64,000 nucleotides of DNA from Bacteroides ovatus (GTDB lineage Bacteria > Bacteroidota > Bacteroidia > Bacteroidales > Bacteroidaceae), in assembly GCF_001314995.1 (NCBI RefSeq), contig NZ_CP012938.1:186001-250000 (forward strand), given 5' to 3'. The notes beneath the pieces are model-generated. The model worked only from the letters and a program-made list of their open reading frames with translations. It was not told the DNA's origin and did not search any database. Below, one piece after another: positions 23,949 to 32,202 of this stretch (positions are counted from its first letter, which is position 1; each line of letters starts with the position of its first letter). A program made the position numbers and the translations under genes.

Positions 23949-25985
23949 ATGAAAAAGAAATATGATATAAAGACTACAGATGTAGAAACCCTGAAAAAGT
24001 GGTATCATCTGATGACATTGGGGCGTGCCTTGGACGAAAAGGCACCGTCTTACCTGTTGCAATCTTTGGGTTGGTCTTATCATGCTCCCTATGCAGGGCA
24101 TGATGGTATTCAACTTGCTGTCGGTCAGGTATTCACTCTCGGTGAAGATTTCCTGTTTCCATACTACCGGGATATGTTAACCGTGCTTTCCGCCGGAATG
24201 ACCGCTGAAGAAGTTATCCTGAACGGTATTTCCAAAGCAACGGACCCAGGTAGCGGAGGACGTCACATGTCGAACCATTTCGCCAAACCGGAATGGCACA
24301 TTGAAAACATCTCCTCTGCTACTGGTACACACGACCTTCACGCAGCAGGTGTGGCCAGAGCAATGGTATATTATGGACATAAAGGCGTAGCTATTACTTC
24401 TCACGGAGAGTCGGCTACTTCCGAAGGATTCGTTTATGAAGCTATCAATGGTGCCAGCCTCGAACGTCTTCCTGTGATTTTTGTAATACAAGATAATGGG
24501 TATGGTATTTCCGTACCCAAATCGGAACAGACTGCCAACCGTAAAGTAGCCGAGAACTTCTCGGGCTTCAAGAACCTGAAAATTATCTATTGTAACGGAA
24601 AGGATGTATTCGATTCGATGAATGCTATGACCGAAGCGCGAGAATATGCTATCAGTACCCGTAATCCGGTTATTGTGCAGGCGAATTGTGTCCGGATCGG
24701 TTCGCACTCCAATTCAGATAAGCACACCTTGTATCGGGATGAGAATGAATTGGAATATGTGAAAGATGCTGATCCCTTGATGAAGTTCCGCCGGATGCTG
24801 CTGCGTTATAAACGTCTGACCGAGGAAGAACTGCAACAAATAGAAACTGATGCAAAGAAAGAATTGTCTGCTGCCAACCGGAAGGCTTTGGCTGCTCCCG
24901 ATCCCGATCCTAAAAGCATTTATGATTTTGTAATGCCCGAACCTTATCAGCCACAGAAATATAAAGATGGTACACATGAGGCGGAAGGGGAGAAGACTTT
25001 TCTAGTCAATGCCATTAATGAAACATTGAAAGCTGAATTCCGCTATAATCCCGATACCTTTATTTGGGGACAGGATGTGGCAAACAGGGAAAAAGGAGGC
25101 GTGTTTAATGTAACCAAAGGTATGCAGCAGGAATTCGGCGAAGCCCGTGTATTCAGTGCACCGATTGCGGAAGATTATATTGTAGGCACCGCCAATGGAA
25201 TGAGTCGCTTTGATCCTAAAATTCATGTGGTGATTGAGGGAGCGGAGTTTGCCGATTATTTCTGGCCTGCCGTAGAACAATATGTGGAGTGTACACATGA
25301 GTACTGGCGTAGCAATGGGAAATTCGCTCCGAATATAACTCTGCGTCTGGCTTCCGGTGGCTATATCGGTGGAGGCTTGTATCATTCTCAAAACCTGGAG
25401 GGAGCTTTGACCACTTTACCGGGGGCACGTATTGTCTGCCCATCTTTTGCGGATGATGCTGCCGGATTACTTCGTACCAGTATGCGATCCAAAGGCTTCA
25501 CGCTGTTCCTCGAACCGAAAGCATTGTATAATTCGGTAGAAGCAGCGGCAGTAGTGCCGGAAGATTTTGAAGTACCTTTCGGAAAAGCACGTATTCGTCG
25601 TGAGGGATCAGATTTAAGCATTATTACCTATGGCAATACCACCCATTTCTGTCTGCACGCAGCAGAACGATTGGAAAAAGAAGGTGGCTGGAAAGTGGAA
25701 GTCATTGATATTCGCTCCTTGATTCCGTTGGATAAAGAGGCGATATTCGAATCGGTCAAGAAAACGAGCAAGGCATTGGTGGTTCATGAAGATAAAGTAT
25801 TCTCCGGTTTTGGTGCGGAGCTTGCTGCTATGATTAGTGGAGAGATGTTCCGCTATCTCGATGGACCGGTGCAGCGTGTCGGTTCTACTTTTACTCCTGT
25901 CGGTTTTAATCCGATTTTGGAAAAGGAAATTCTGCCGGATGAGGCCAAGATATACGAGGCTGCCCGGAGATTATTGGAATATTAA
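23949..25985 (+). CDS. 2-oxoacid dehydrogenase E1, alpha-beta fusion (TPP-dependent)
   Basis: A 678-residue fusion of the E1 alpha (about 1-320) and E1 beta (about 350-678) chains, which are separate in most bacteria. The thiamine-diphosphate region reads HGESATSEGF followed by QDNGYGIS; the usual GDG is GES here. The beta half has EGAEFADYFWPAVEQ and the C-terminal transketolase-like domain. It decarboxylates a 2-oxoacid and reductively acylates the E2 lipoyl group. The ATG at 23949 (MKKKYDIKT) is preferred to an in-frame ATG at 23919 because it is 37 bases after the E2 stop in an A-rich leader and the earlier residues look non-native. Substrate is probably pyruvate or a branched-chain 2-oxoacid. 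Confidence 0.93.
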   Translation: MKKKYDIKTTDVETLKKWYHLMTLGRALDEKAPSYLLQSLGWSYHAPYAGHDGIQLAVGQVFTLGEDFLFPYYRDMLTVLSAGMTAEEVILNGISKATDPGSGGRHMSNHFAKPEWHIENISSATGTHDLHAAGVARAMVYYGHKGVAITSHGESATSEGFVYEAINGASLERLPVIFVIQDNGYGISVPKSEQTANRKVAENFSGFKNLKIIYCNGKDVFDSMNAMTEAREYAISTRNPVIVQANCVRIGSHSNSDKHTLYRDENELEYVKDADPLMKFRRMLLRYKRLTEEELQQIETDAKKELSAANRKALAAPDPDPKSIYDFVMPEPYQPQKYKDGTHEAEGEKTFLVNAINETLKAEFRYNPDTFIWGQDVANREKGGVFNVTKGMQQEFGEARVFSAPIAEDYIVGTANGMSRFDPKIHVVIEGAEFADYFWPAVEQYVECTHEYWRSNGKFAPNITLRLASGGYIGGGLYHSQNLEGALTTLPGARIVCPSFADDAAGLLRTSMRSKGFTLFLEPKALYNSVEAAAVVPEDFEVPFGKARIRREGSDLSIITYGNTTHFCLHAAERLEKEGGWKVEVIDIRSLIPLDKEAIFESVKKTSKALVVHEDKVFSGFGAELAAMISGEMFRYLDGPVQRVGSTFTPVGFNPILEKEILPDEAKIYEAARRLLEY

Positions 25986-25997
25986 ATAGTGTGGATT

Positions 25998-26504
25998 ATG
26001 AAAAAGATAGGTTTATTTTATGCTACCAAAGCCGAAAGAACGAGTTGGGTGGCAGAGAAAATACAGAAAGAGTTTGGTGAAGACAAGATAGAAGTGGTGC
26101 CTATCGAGCAGGCTTGGCAAAATGATTTTGCTGCTTATGACTGCTTCATTGTGGGTGCTTCCACTTGGTTTGACGGGGAACTTCCTACTTATTGGGACGA
26201 ACTGTTGCCGGAGCTCCGGACAATGAAATTAAAAGGTAAGAAGGTGGCTATCTTCGGTTTGGGAGATCAGATACGCTATCCAGAGAATTTTGCAGATGGA
26301 ATCGGTCTGCTGGCAGAAGTCTTTGAAGGGGATGGGGCTACTTTGGTCGGTTTTACTTCTTCCGAAGGTTACACTTTCGAACGTTCAAAAGGCTTGCGTG
26401 GCGAGCAGTGGTGCGGGTTGGTTGTCGATTTGGATAATCAGTCCGAGCAGGCGGAAAAGAAAATCAAAGCATGGTGCCAACAGGTAAAGAAAGAGTTTGC
26501 GTAA
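25998..26504 (+). CDS. Flavodoxin
   Basis: A 168-residue long-chain flavodoxin. The N-terminal strand and phosphate loop (KKIGLFYATKAERTSWVAEKI) bind FMN, with the usual T/S-x-T-G-x-T reduced to ATKAERT. GASTWFDGELPTYWDE supplies the 60s loop Trp and FGLGDQIRYPENFADGIG the 90s loop. Flavodoxins carry low-potential electrons and replace ferredoxin under iron limitation. The gene lies 12 bases after the E1 stop and probably ends the E3-LplA-E2-E1 transcript. The ATG at 25998 is chosen over an upstream GTG at 25989. It is followed by a strong inverted-repeat region. Confidence 0.9.
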   Translation: MKKIGLFYATKAERTSWVAEKIQKEFGEDKIEVVPIEQAWQNDFAAYDCFIVGASTWFDGELPTYWDELLPELRTMKLKGKKVAIFGLGDQIRYPENFADGIGLLAEVFEGDGATLVGFTSSEGYTFERSKGLRGEQWCGLVVDLDNQSEQAEKKIKAWCQQVKKEFA

Positions 26505-26525
26505 CAGTTTTGTTTCTCTTTATAA

Positions 26526-26607
26526 GATAGTGACGCTATCCGATACAAATAGTGACGGTATATGCTATGGATAGCGTCACTATCCCGCACGTATACCGTC
26601 ACTATTT
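26526..26607. terminator. Two interleaved perfect inverted repeats between convergent genes
   Basis: Arm A (26526-26541, GATAGTGACGCTATCC) pairs with A' (26569-26584). Arm B (26547-26562, starting AAATAGTGACGG) pairs with B' (26592-26607), followed by T residues. The order is A-B-A'-B', so the two long stems are mutually exclusive or form a pseudoknot. All four arms share the core ATAGTGACG or its complement. The region separates the flavodoxin gene from convergent prmA and could terminate both. Confidence 0.75.
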
Positions 26608-26640
26608 TTTCTGTATCAATCAGGAGTCTTCCGCCGACTC

Positions 26641-27489
26641 TTATCCTTTATAAACAAACTTCACCTCTGCCCAGCGATTCTTCTCTTTATAATGAACGAA
26701 AGTCAATCCGTTCTTTTCCGCTTCTTCGCGGATGGCGGCAATATCGTCTACATAAAATCCACTCATATAGAGTTCGGAATCCGTATGCATGCAGGCAACA
26801 TATTGCTTCATATCATTCAGTAATATATTCCGGTTGATGTTGGCGATGATAACGTCGAAAGGTCCTTTTCCTGTAAGCGACGAGGCATCTCCTTGTGAAA
26901 CGGCAATATCGTCTACGTGGTTCAATTCGATATTTTCGATGGAGTTTCGTACACACCATTCATCAATGTCGATGGCTGTACAGGGGCGTGCGCCCCGCAT
27001 ACGTGCGAGGATGGCAAGAATCGAAGTTCCGCAGCCCATATCGAGCAGAGATTTATCTTTCAGTTCACTGTCCAACAATTCTTCAATAATGAGGCTGGTA
27101 GTCTCGTGATGTCCTGTTCCGAAGGCCATTTGAGGATTGATGACAATGTCATATTCCGCTTTGGGAACATCTTGGTGGAAAGTGCTGTGAATCACACATC
27201 GGTTTCCGATAATGATGGGTTGAAAGAAATTCTTTTCCCATTCTTCATTCCAGTCCTTATCTTCTGCTTCGGTGTATGTATAAGTAATATCCGTATCGGG
27301 TAGGGGGAACTCGGTGATGGCAATCTTGATGGCGTTTTCATCACAGATTGTCTGTTGGATATATGCGGTCAGTCCGCCTTCACACTCAACAAAACTTTCA
27401 AACCCGACTTCACCCAGTACGGCAGCTAGTACGTCAGTGACGATTTCTGTGCAAGGGTGGGTGCGGAATGTGAACTCAAAATACTTCAT
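26641..27489 (-). CDS. prmA: Ribosomal protein L11 methyltransferase
   Basis: A 282-residue SAM-dependent methyltransferase. The N-terminal L11-recognition domain (about 1-105) is followed by the class I methyltransferase fold. Motif I is LLDMGCGTSILAILA (about 150-164), PQMAFGTGHHETT precedes it as in PrmA, and DVIIANINRNILL is the NPPY-like catalytic motif. It trimethylates lysines of ribosomal protein L11 in the cytosol. It is transcribed alone. A TATCTTTG box at 27519-27526 on the minus strand lies 30 bases upstream of the ATG. Confidence 0.95.
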   Translation of the reverse strand: MKYFEFTFRTHPCTEIVTDVLAAVLGEVGFESFVECEGGLTAYIQQTICDENAIKIAITEFPLPDTDITYTYTEAEDKDWNEEWEKNFFQPIIIGNRCVIHSTFHQDVPKAEYDIVINPQMAFGTGHHETTSLIIEELLDSELKDKSLLDMGCGTSILAILARMRGARPCTAIDIDEWCVRNSIENIELNHVDDIAVSQGDASSLTGKGPFDVIIANINRNILLNDMKQYVACMHTDSELYMSGFYVDDIAAIREEAEKNGLTFVHYKEKNRWAEVKFVYKG

Positions 27490-27518
27490 AGTTGTTTTTA
27501 ATTCTGGTGAATAATGGA

Positions 27519-27526
27519 CAAAGATA
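27519..27526 (-). promoter_or_regulatory. -7 box for prmA
   Basis: TATCTTTG on the minus strand matches TAnnTTTG exactly, 30 bases upstream of the prmA start. No clear TTTG box is seen upstream. Confidence 0.5.
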
Positions 27527-27592
27527 GTTAGAAATAGGGATTTCCCTATTATCCTTTGGGGAAAATCTCCCTCGGACGAAAAATCTCTTCCT

Positions 27593-27600
27593 TATCTTTG
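27593..27600 (+). promoter_or_regulatory. -7 box for the Gly/Trp/Ser-rich protein gene
   Basis: TATCTTTG on the plus strand lies 41 bases before the ATG at 27642, in the divergent gap with prmA. No strong -33 box is seen. Confidence 0.5.
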
Positions 27601-27641
27601 TAACATGAATAAGTTTAAGTAATTACATAAACCGAGATGAT

Positions 27642-28988
27642 ATGAAAAAGATTGTTTATTTCTTGCTATTTGCCTTGTGCCTCCCGATAGGCTTGATGGC
27701 ACAAAGCGTTGATGACGACCTTTACTTCATTCCTTCAAAAGACAAACAGGAGAAGAAAGAAACTCCGGTTAAGAAGGAAACGAAGAAACAGGTGACCAAC
27801 ATCTATACTTCACCGGGTACTACAGTAGTGGTTCAGGACCGTAAGGGAAGAACACGGGATGTGGATGAATATAACCGCCGTTACGATGCACGTGATAATG
27901 AATTCGTAATGGATAATGATACCTTATATATAAAAGAAAAATCTAATCCGGATTTGGACGGAGAATGGGTGACAGGCGAATTCAATGGTACGGAAGACGA
28001 CTATGAATACGCTGAACGTATCATCCGTTTCCGCAATCCGCGTTTTGCTATCAGCATCAGCAGCCCGTTGTATTGGGATGTAGTTTACGGTCCGAATTCA
28101 TGGGACTGGAACGTATATACCGACGGTATGTATGCTTATGCGTTCCCGACATTCAGTAATCCACTTTGGTGGGATTGGCGTTATGGCTCTTACGGCTGGG
28201 GATGGAACTATGGCTGGGGATGGAATCGTCCTTACTACGCTTGGGGATATTCTCCGGGTTATTGGGGCGGCTGGTATGGCGGCTACTGGGGTGGCTGGTA
28301 TGGCGGCGGTTATTGGGGACATCACCACCACTGGCACGGTGGTCCTAGCTGGGGCTGGGGCGGAGGTGGAAGACCTTATTATGCCGGACGTAGTGTGATA
28401 AATGGAAATAACCGTTCCTATTATTCAGGTTCGAGAAATTATAATTCTACTTCTTATAGAAGAGGAACAGGTTCATCAACTACACGGCCTACTAATTCTT
28501 CAGTTGGACAAAGTGTTCGTCGTTCCGGTACCACTACAGGTGCAAATAGCAGAGTAGTAGGAACACGTGATTATACTCGTAGCAGTAGTAATGGTTCTGT
28601 TCGTTCGGGAAGTTCATATTCTCGTAGGAATACGGAAACATACACACGCCCAAGCAGTACACGTAGTTCCGGTACTAGCACACGTAATTCTGGTTCTTCC
28701 TATACTAGAAGTAACAGTTCAACGGGAAATTCCAGAACAAGTACTAGTCGCAGTAGCGGTAGTAGCTACTCACGCGGAAGTTCAACTTCTACATCACGAA
28801 GCTATACACCTGATAGATCATCATCCCGCTCTTCCAATTCAGGTAGCTATTCAAGAAGTAGTGGAAGTAGCTACTCATCAGGTAGCAGTGGTAGTTATTC
28901 TCGCAGTTCTGGTAGCAGTGGCAGTTCTTCACGTAGTAGTGGCGGTGGTGGCTCTTCACGTAGTTCTGGCGGTAGCTATAGAAGATAA
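27642..28988 (+). CDS. Exported low-complexity protein, Gly/Trp/Tyr core and Ser/Arg tail
   Basis: A 448-residue protein of unknown function with a signal peptide (MKKIVYFLLFALCLPIGLMAQ). Residues about 40-130 are charged and soluble. Residues about 170-245 are a remarkable Gly/Trp/Tyr-rich stretch with repeated WGWNYG and GGWYGGYWGG phrases and a HHHH run. From about 255 to the end it is a Ser/Arg/Gly/Thr-rich disordered tail with repeated SGSSYSRSS-like units. Related proteins occur in other Bacteroides beside the OmpP1-like gene that follows after 25 bases, so the pair probably forms an operon. It might be a periplasmic or surface assembly factor or a structural, phase-separating protein; this is speculation. 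Confidence 0.75.
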   Translation: MKKIVYFLLFALCLPIGLMAQSVDDDLYFIPSKDKQEKKETPVKKETKKQVTNIYTSPGTTVVVQDRKGRTRDVDEYNRRYDARDNEFVMDNDTLYIKEKSNPDLDGEWVTGEFNGTEDDYEYAERIIRFRNPRFAISISSPLYWDVVYGPNSWDWNVYTDGMYAYAFPTFSNPLWWDWRYGSYGWGWNYGWGWNRPYYAWGYSPGYWGGWYGGYWGGWYGGGYWGHHHHWHGGPSWGWGGGGRPYYAGRSVINGNNRSYYSGSRNYNSTSYRRGTGSSTTRPTNSSVGQSVRRSGTTTGANSRVVGTRDYTRSSSNGSVRSGSSYSRRNTETYTRPSSTRSSGTSTRNSGSSYTRSNSSTGNSRTSTSRSSGSSYSRGSSTSTSRSYTPDRSSSRSSNSGSYSRSSGSSYSSGSSGSYSRSSGSSGSSSRSSGGGGSSRSSGGSYRR

Positions 28989-29013
28989 TTTATAATTTCA
29001 AAAGAGATTGATT

Positions 29014-30609
29014 ATGAAAAGTAATAGAATATTAGCGATTTGTATTCTTTTGATAGGTGTAGGATTTCTAAATGCTCAAACAACTATCTATGATGCAAAC
29101 CGATGGATGGGAAGTGATTTAAATGGAACTGCTCGTTTTGTAGGTATGGGTGGTGCTATGGGAGCCTTGGGTGGAGATATTACTACTATGGGAACCAATC
29201 CTGCCGGTATCGGAATTTATCGCAGCAATGATTTTATGGTGTCATTTGGTTTTGATAATACAGGAACAAAAGCTAATGGAGCGAGTCTTGACAAGTTTCA
29301 TGGTTCATTCGATAATGCCGGATTTGTGTTCTCTACAAAAATAGGGAATACAACAGCGTTGAGATTTGCCAACTTTGGTTTCAATTATCGCAAAATGAAG
29401 TCATTCAATAGAAGTATGCTGATGAGTGGAGTATTCAATACCTCTCAAACAGTGCAGATGGCAAATATGGTGAACTTTGATTCATACGGAGGTTTTGATC
29501 CATTTACAGAAGCAGCTTTGAGGAGCGATGATGCTTTCCAAAATCCGGAATTGCCTTGGTTGGGTATTATGGGATATAATGCTCATTTAGTGAATCCTGT
29601 TTACGGGGAAGTTGATCCTGATAATCCAGATGCAGAACCTCCTTTTGAGGGATATGAACCCTATTTTCGAGCAGGAGATGCTGTGAGTCAGTCTTATCGT
29701 TCGAAAGAAAGTGGAGGTATTCATTCTTTTGATTTGAATGGTGCATTGAATTTTTATGATCGTTTTTATGTTGGAGCTACGTTAGGACTTTATAGTGTGA
29801 ACTATGATAGAACCAGCGAATATAATGAAGACTTTACAGATAAGGATGGAAATGGCCATGGAGGATATACCTTAGGAAATGACTTTTGGGTAGATGGTAG
29901 TGGGGTTGATTTTAAACTAGGTTTTATTCTTCGTCCTTTTGAGTCATCCTCATTCCGTATTGGTGCAGCTGTACATACTCCGACTTTTTTTAGTTTGAAG
30001 GAGCGGAATACTGCTTATCTTCGTTTCGACTTGAGTGAAGAGTTAAATGATATTACTAGACCTTATGATGCTCGTGGAAATGATACTGAAGGAGAATATG
30101 AATATAAATTAGTTACTCCGTGGAAATTCAATGCAAGTATGGGATATACTATCGGTTCTTCCGTCGCATTGGGAGTTGAGTATGAATATTCAGACCGTAC
30201 TAAAGCTAAAATGAAAGATCCGGACGGATATGAATTAGGTCAGACGGAAGACATTAAAGCGATGATGAAGCCTGTTCATACACTTCGTGTTGGAGCTGAA
30301 TTTAAGCTAGCACCGGAATTTTCATTCCGTTTGGGATATAATCATATAACTGCTCCTTTGAAATCAGACGCTTTTAAGTATCTTCCTGTAAACTCAATGC
30401 GTACTGATACGGAGTTCTCTAATCCGGGTGCTACTAATAATTATACATTCGGTTGTGGTTATCGTGGTGAAAGTTTCTATGTGGATATGGCATATTTGTA
30501 TAACACTTATAAAGAAACATTCTATGCTTTTGATAGTTTAGAATTACCAGGAACAAAGGTAACCAATAATAATCATAAGGTGGTTCTTACCGTAGGTATG
30601 CGCTTCTAA
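29014..30609 (+). CDS. Outer-membrane beta-barrel protein (OmpP1/FadL/TodX-like)
   Basis: A 531-residue barrel with a signal peptide (MKSNRILAICILLIGVGFLNAQ). The N-terminal signature DANRWMGSDLNGTARFVGMGGAMGALGGDITTMGTNPAGIG matches the hatch of FadL-type proteins, in which NPAG is the hallmark. The C-terminus VVLTVGMRF ends in Phe, as expected for a barrel signal. Family members pass hydrophobic molecules such as fatty acids across the outer membrane. In Bacteroides these are often labelled hemin receptor without evidence. The ATG at 29014 is used; an upstream in-frame TTG at 29008 is less likely. It is co-directional with the preceding gene. Confidence 0.85.
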   Translation: MKSNRILAICILLIGVGFLNAQTTIYDANRWMGSDLNGTARFVGMGGAMGALGGDITTMGTNPAGIGIYRSNDFMVSFGFDNTGTKANGASLDKFHGSFDNAGFVFSTKIGNTTALRFANFGFNYRKMKSFNRSMLMSGVFNTSQTVQMANMVNFDSYGGFDPFTEAALRSDDAFQNPELPWLGIMGYNAHLVNPVYGEVDPDNPDAEPPFEGYEPYFRAGDAVSQSYRSKESGGIHSFDLNGALNFYDRFYVGATLGLYSVNYDRTSEYNEDFTDKDGNGHGGYTLGNDFWVDGSGVDFKLGFILRPFESSSFRIGAAVHTPTFFSLKERNTAYLRFDLSEELNDITRPYDARGNDTEGEYEYKLVTPWKFNASMGYTIGSSVALGVEYEYSDRTKAKMKDPDGYELGQTEDIKAMMKPVHTLRVGAEFKLAPEFSFRLGYNHITAPLKSDAFKYLPVNSMRTDTEFSNPGATNNYTFGCGYRGESFYVDMAYLYNTYKETFYAFDSLELPGTKVTNNNHKVVLTVGMRF

Positions 30610-30656
30610 TCTAATAAAGAGACAGTTTTCAATTTCAATAATAACTTTTGTGTGTA

Positions 30657-30704
30657 AAAAATCCCTGGAATGCTGAGTGTCTACAGCGGTTCCGGGGATT
30701 TTTA
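30657..30704 (+). terminator. Rho-independent terminator
   Basis: AAAAATCCC-GGAA and TTCC-GGGATTTTT form a stem with one central mismatch around a 19-base loop, followed by a T-rich tail. It follows the barrel gene and could serve the convergent fimbrillin gene too. Confidence 0.75.
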
Positions 30705-30729
30705 TTAGTATCACTTTTATTCTTTTGTT

Positions 30730-31536
30730 TTATCTGCGTAACGGAGTCCGTTCATCAATAATTCCGCGGCCTCCGTAAAGTCTCATCGTAACAGGACTTC
30801 CGGCTTCTATGGTAATATCCTGATCTGCGATGATAGGTTCTTCCTTATCGTCTACAATTACAGAACCAATCTTCTCACCAGCCTTGATTATCTGTGGAAT
30901 CAAGTTAGTCAGGATACCTTCGGAAATTTTCCGGATACTGATATATTCCGGGGTTGCATTCTTGTCAGCTTCGATTTTACCGTTGAAAAGATCCTGCACA
31001 CCTTTGTTCTTCAAGAAAAGTTTAACGATTGCTTTACCTTCGTACGGGTTGCCTTTTTCATCAAGTAGAATAACGGGCGCAGTCATTCGCTTGAATGTAA
31101 GGGCTACATTGCTAGAACCTTTGCTGGCTTGGGCTGTGCCAAACAAATATTCTAAACCGCCTTTGATGTCACGGTAGCGACTAAAGAGGGATCTAGTCGT
31201 TACATCACCGGACAATTCGGGATAATGAGCATAGAAAGTTACAGCTTCCGAATCTGTAGCTGTCTCGCTCCAATTTTGGTTATCTACTCCCAAAGTAAAA
31301 GGCTGATATTCCTGCTCGGAAACGGACATTGAAATGACGTCTCCAGCTGAAAAACTACTTTTTAAAGGGAGTGACAGGTTACTGCTGCTACGAGTAACAG
31401 CGTCAGTGATACTTTCATTGTCGACAGTAGTAAGAAAGTTGATACCTTCTTTACTGGGATCTTGCAGTTCTTCTTGCTGTTGACAACTGAACAGGCATAC
31501 TGATGCCATAACAAATAAAAGGCTTTTTCTTTTCAT
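30730..31536 (-). CDS. Fimbrillin-family lipoprotein
   Basis: A 268-residue lipoprotein (lipobox LFSC, C18, followed by QQQEELQ). The early motif VTRSS and the strand pattern of FYAHYPELSGDVTTRS, LEYLFGTAQ and VALTFKRMTAPVIL are characteristic of the fimbrillin / Mfa-like fold used for Bacteroides type V pili. Such proteins are exported as lipoproteins and assembled after Arg-specific cleavage; the VTRS site may serve that purpose. No anchor or accessory pilus genes lie next to it, so it may be a tip or orphan subunit. Monocistronic in the minus direction, 40 bases downstream of guaD. Confidence 0.75.
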   Translation of the reverse strand: MKRKSLLFVMASVCLFSCQQQEELQDPSKEGINFLTTVDNESITDAVTRSSSNLSLPLKSSFSAGDVISMSVSEQEYQPFTLGVDNQNWSETATDSEAVTFYAHYPELSGDVTTRSLFSRYRDIKGGLEYLFGTAQASKGSSNVALTFKRMTAPVILLDEKGNPYEGKAIVKLFLKNKGVQDLFNGKIEADKNATPEYISIRKISEGILTNLIPQIIKAGEKIGSVIVDDKEEPIIADQDITIEAGSPVTMRLYGGRGIIDERTPLRR

Positions 31537-31576
31537 TTGAGGGGTAATTAATAGGTTAATAATAGTGAGAGGTTTT

Positions 31577-32047
31577 TTAATATTCTACTCTGTCTTCTTT
31601 GGCCGCCCAGGCTTTGAAGGCAGTAAGGGCTTCATTATGCAATAAGATTTCGGAAGGAAGCTTTCTGTCTTCAGGCTTCAGTTCCAGTTCGTCATAGATA
31701 AAAGAGTCGTCGAAGCCAATATTCTTGGCATCGGTCTTATTGTTTCCATAGTACATTTTATCCAATCGCGCCCAGTAAATCGCACCGAGACACATGGGAC
31801 AAGGTTCGCAGGAAGTATAGATTTCGTATCCGCTAAGATTAAAAGTACCGAGTTTGGCAGCTGCGGCACGTATCGCACTCACTTCGGCATGAGCAGTTGG
31901 GTCACAAGATGCCGTAACACGATTTACTCCTGTTGCAACTATTTCCCCCTCTTTCGTGGCAATCACAGCACCGAAAGGGCCTCCACCATTTTCAACATTT
32001 TCTTTGGAGAGCTCGATTGCTTTCCGCATTAAGTCTTCTCTAGTCAT
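31577..32047 (-). CDS. guaD: Guanine deaminase (CDA-fold nucleoside deaminase)
   Basis: A 156-residue cytidine-deaminase-fold enzyme. The zinc site is seen in TAHAEVSAI (His and catalytic Glu, about 52-54) and CEPCPMCLGA (two Cys, about 83-86). The C-terminal block YYGNNKTDAKNIGFDDSFIYDEL is typical of bacterial guanine deaminase rather than tRNA adenosine deaminase. It converts guanine to xanthine and ammonia in purine salvage. A TATCTTTG box at 32096-32103 on the minus strand is a plausible promoter. Confidence 0.88.
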   Translation of the reverse strand: MTREDLMRKAIELSKENVENGGGPFGAVIATKEGEIVATGVNRVTASCDPTAHAEVSAIRAAAAKLGTFNLSGYEIYTSCEPCPMCLGAIYWARLDKMYYGNNKTDAKNIGFDDSFIYDELELKPEDRKLPSEILLHNEALTAFKAWAAKEDRVEY

Positions 32048-32095
32048 GGCACAAAAAATATATTGTTAGTTTCATTTTCCCTTTGCTTCTTTTTA

Positions 32096-32103
32096 CAAAG
32101 ATA
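32096..32103 (-). promoter_or_regulatory. -7 box for guanine deaminase gene
   Basis: TATCTTTG on the minus strand lies 48 bases upstream of the ATG, with a weak ATTG about 18 bases further up. It matches TAnnTTTG exactly. Confidence 0.45.
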
Positions 32104-32202
32104 GAAAAAACTAACAATATACAATGGAATATTCCTATTAATTTTTTAACAGTATCAGTAAACTTCGCAAGAAAATGATACTTTTTTTTGCTTTTTTTCG
32201 GG

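Noticed and set aside
28567..28995. Open frame in another register of the Ser/Arg-rich region
   Set aside because: Val/His/Ala runs arise from the low-complexity coding repeat of the main frame.
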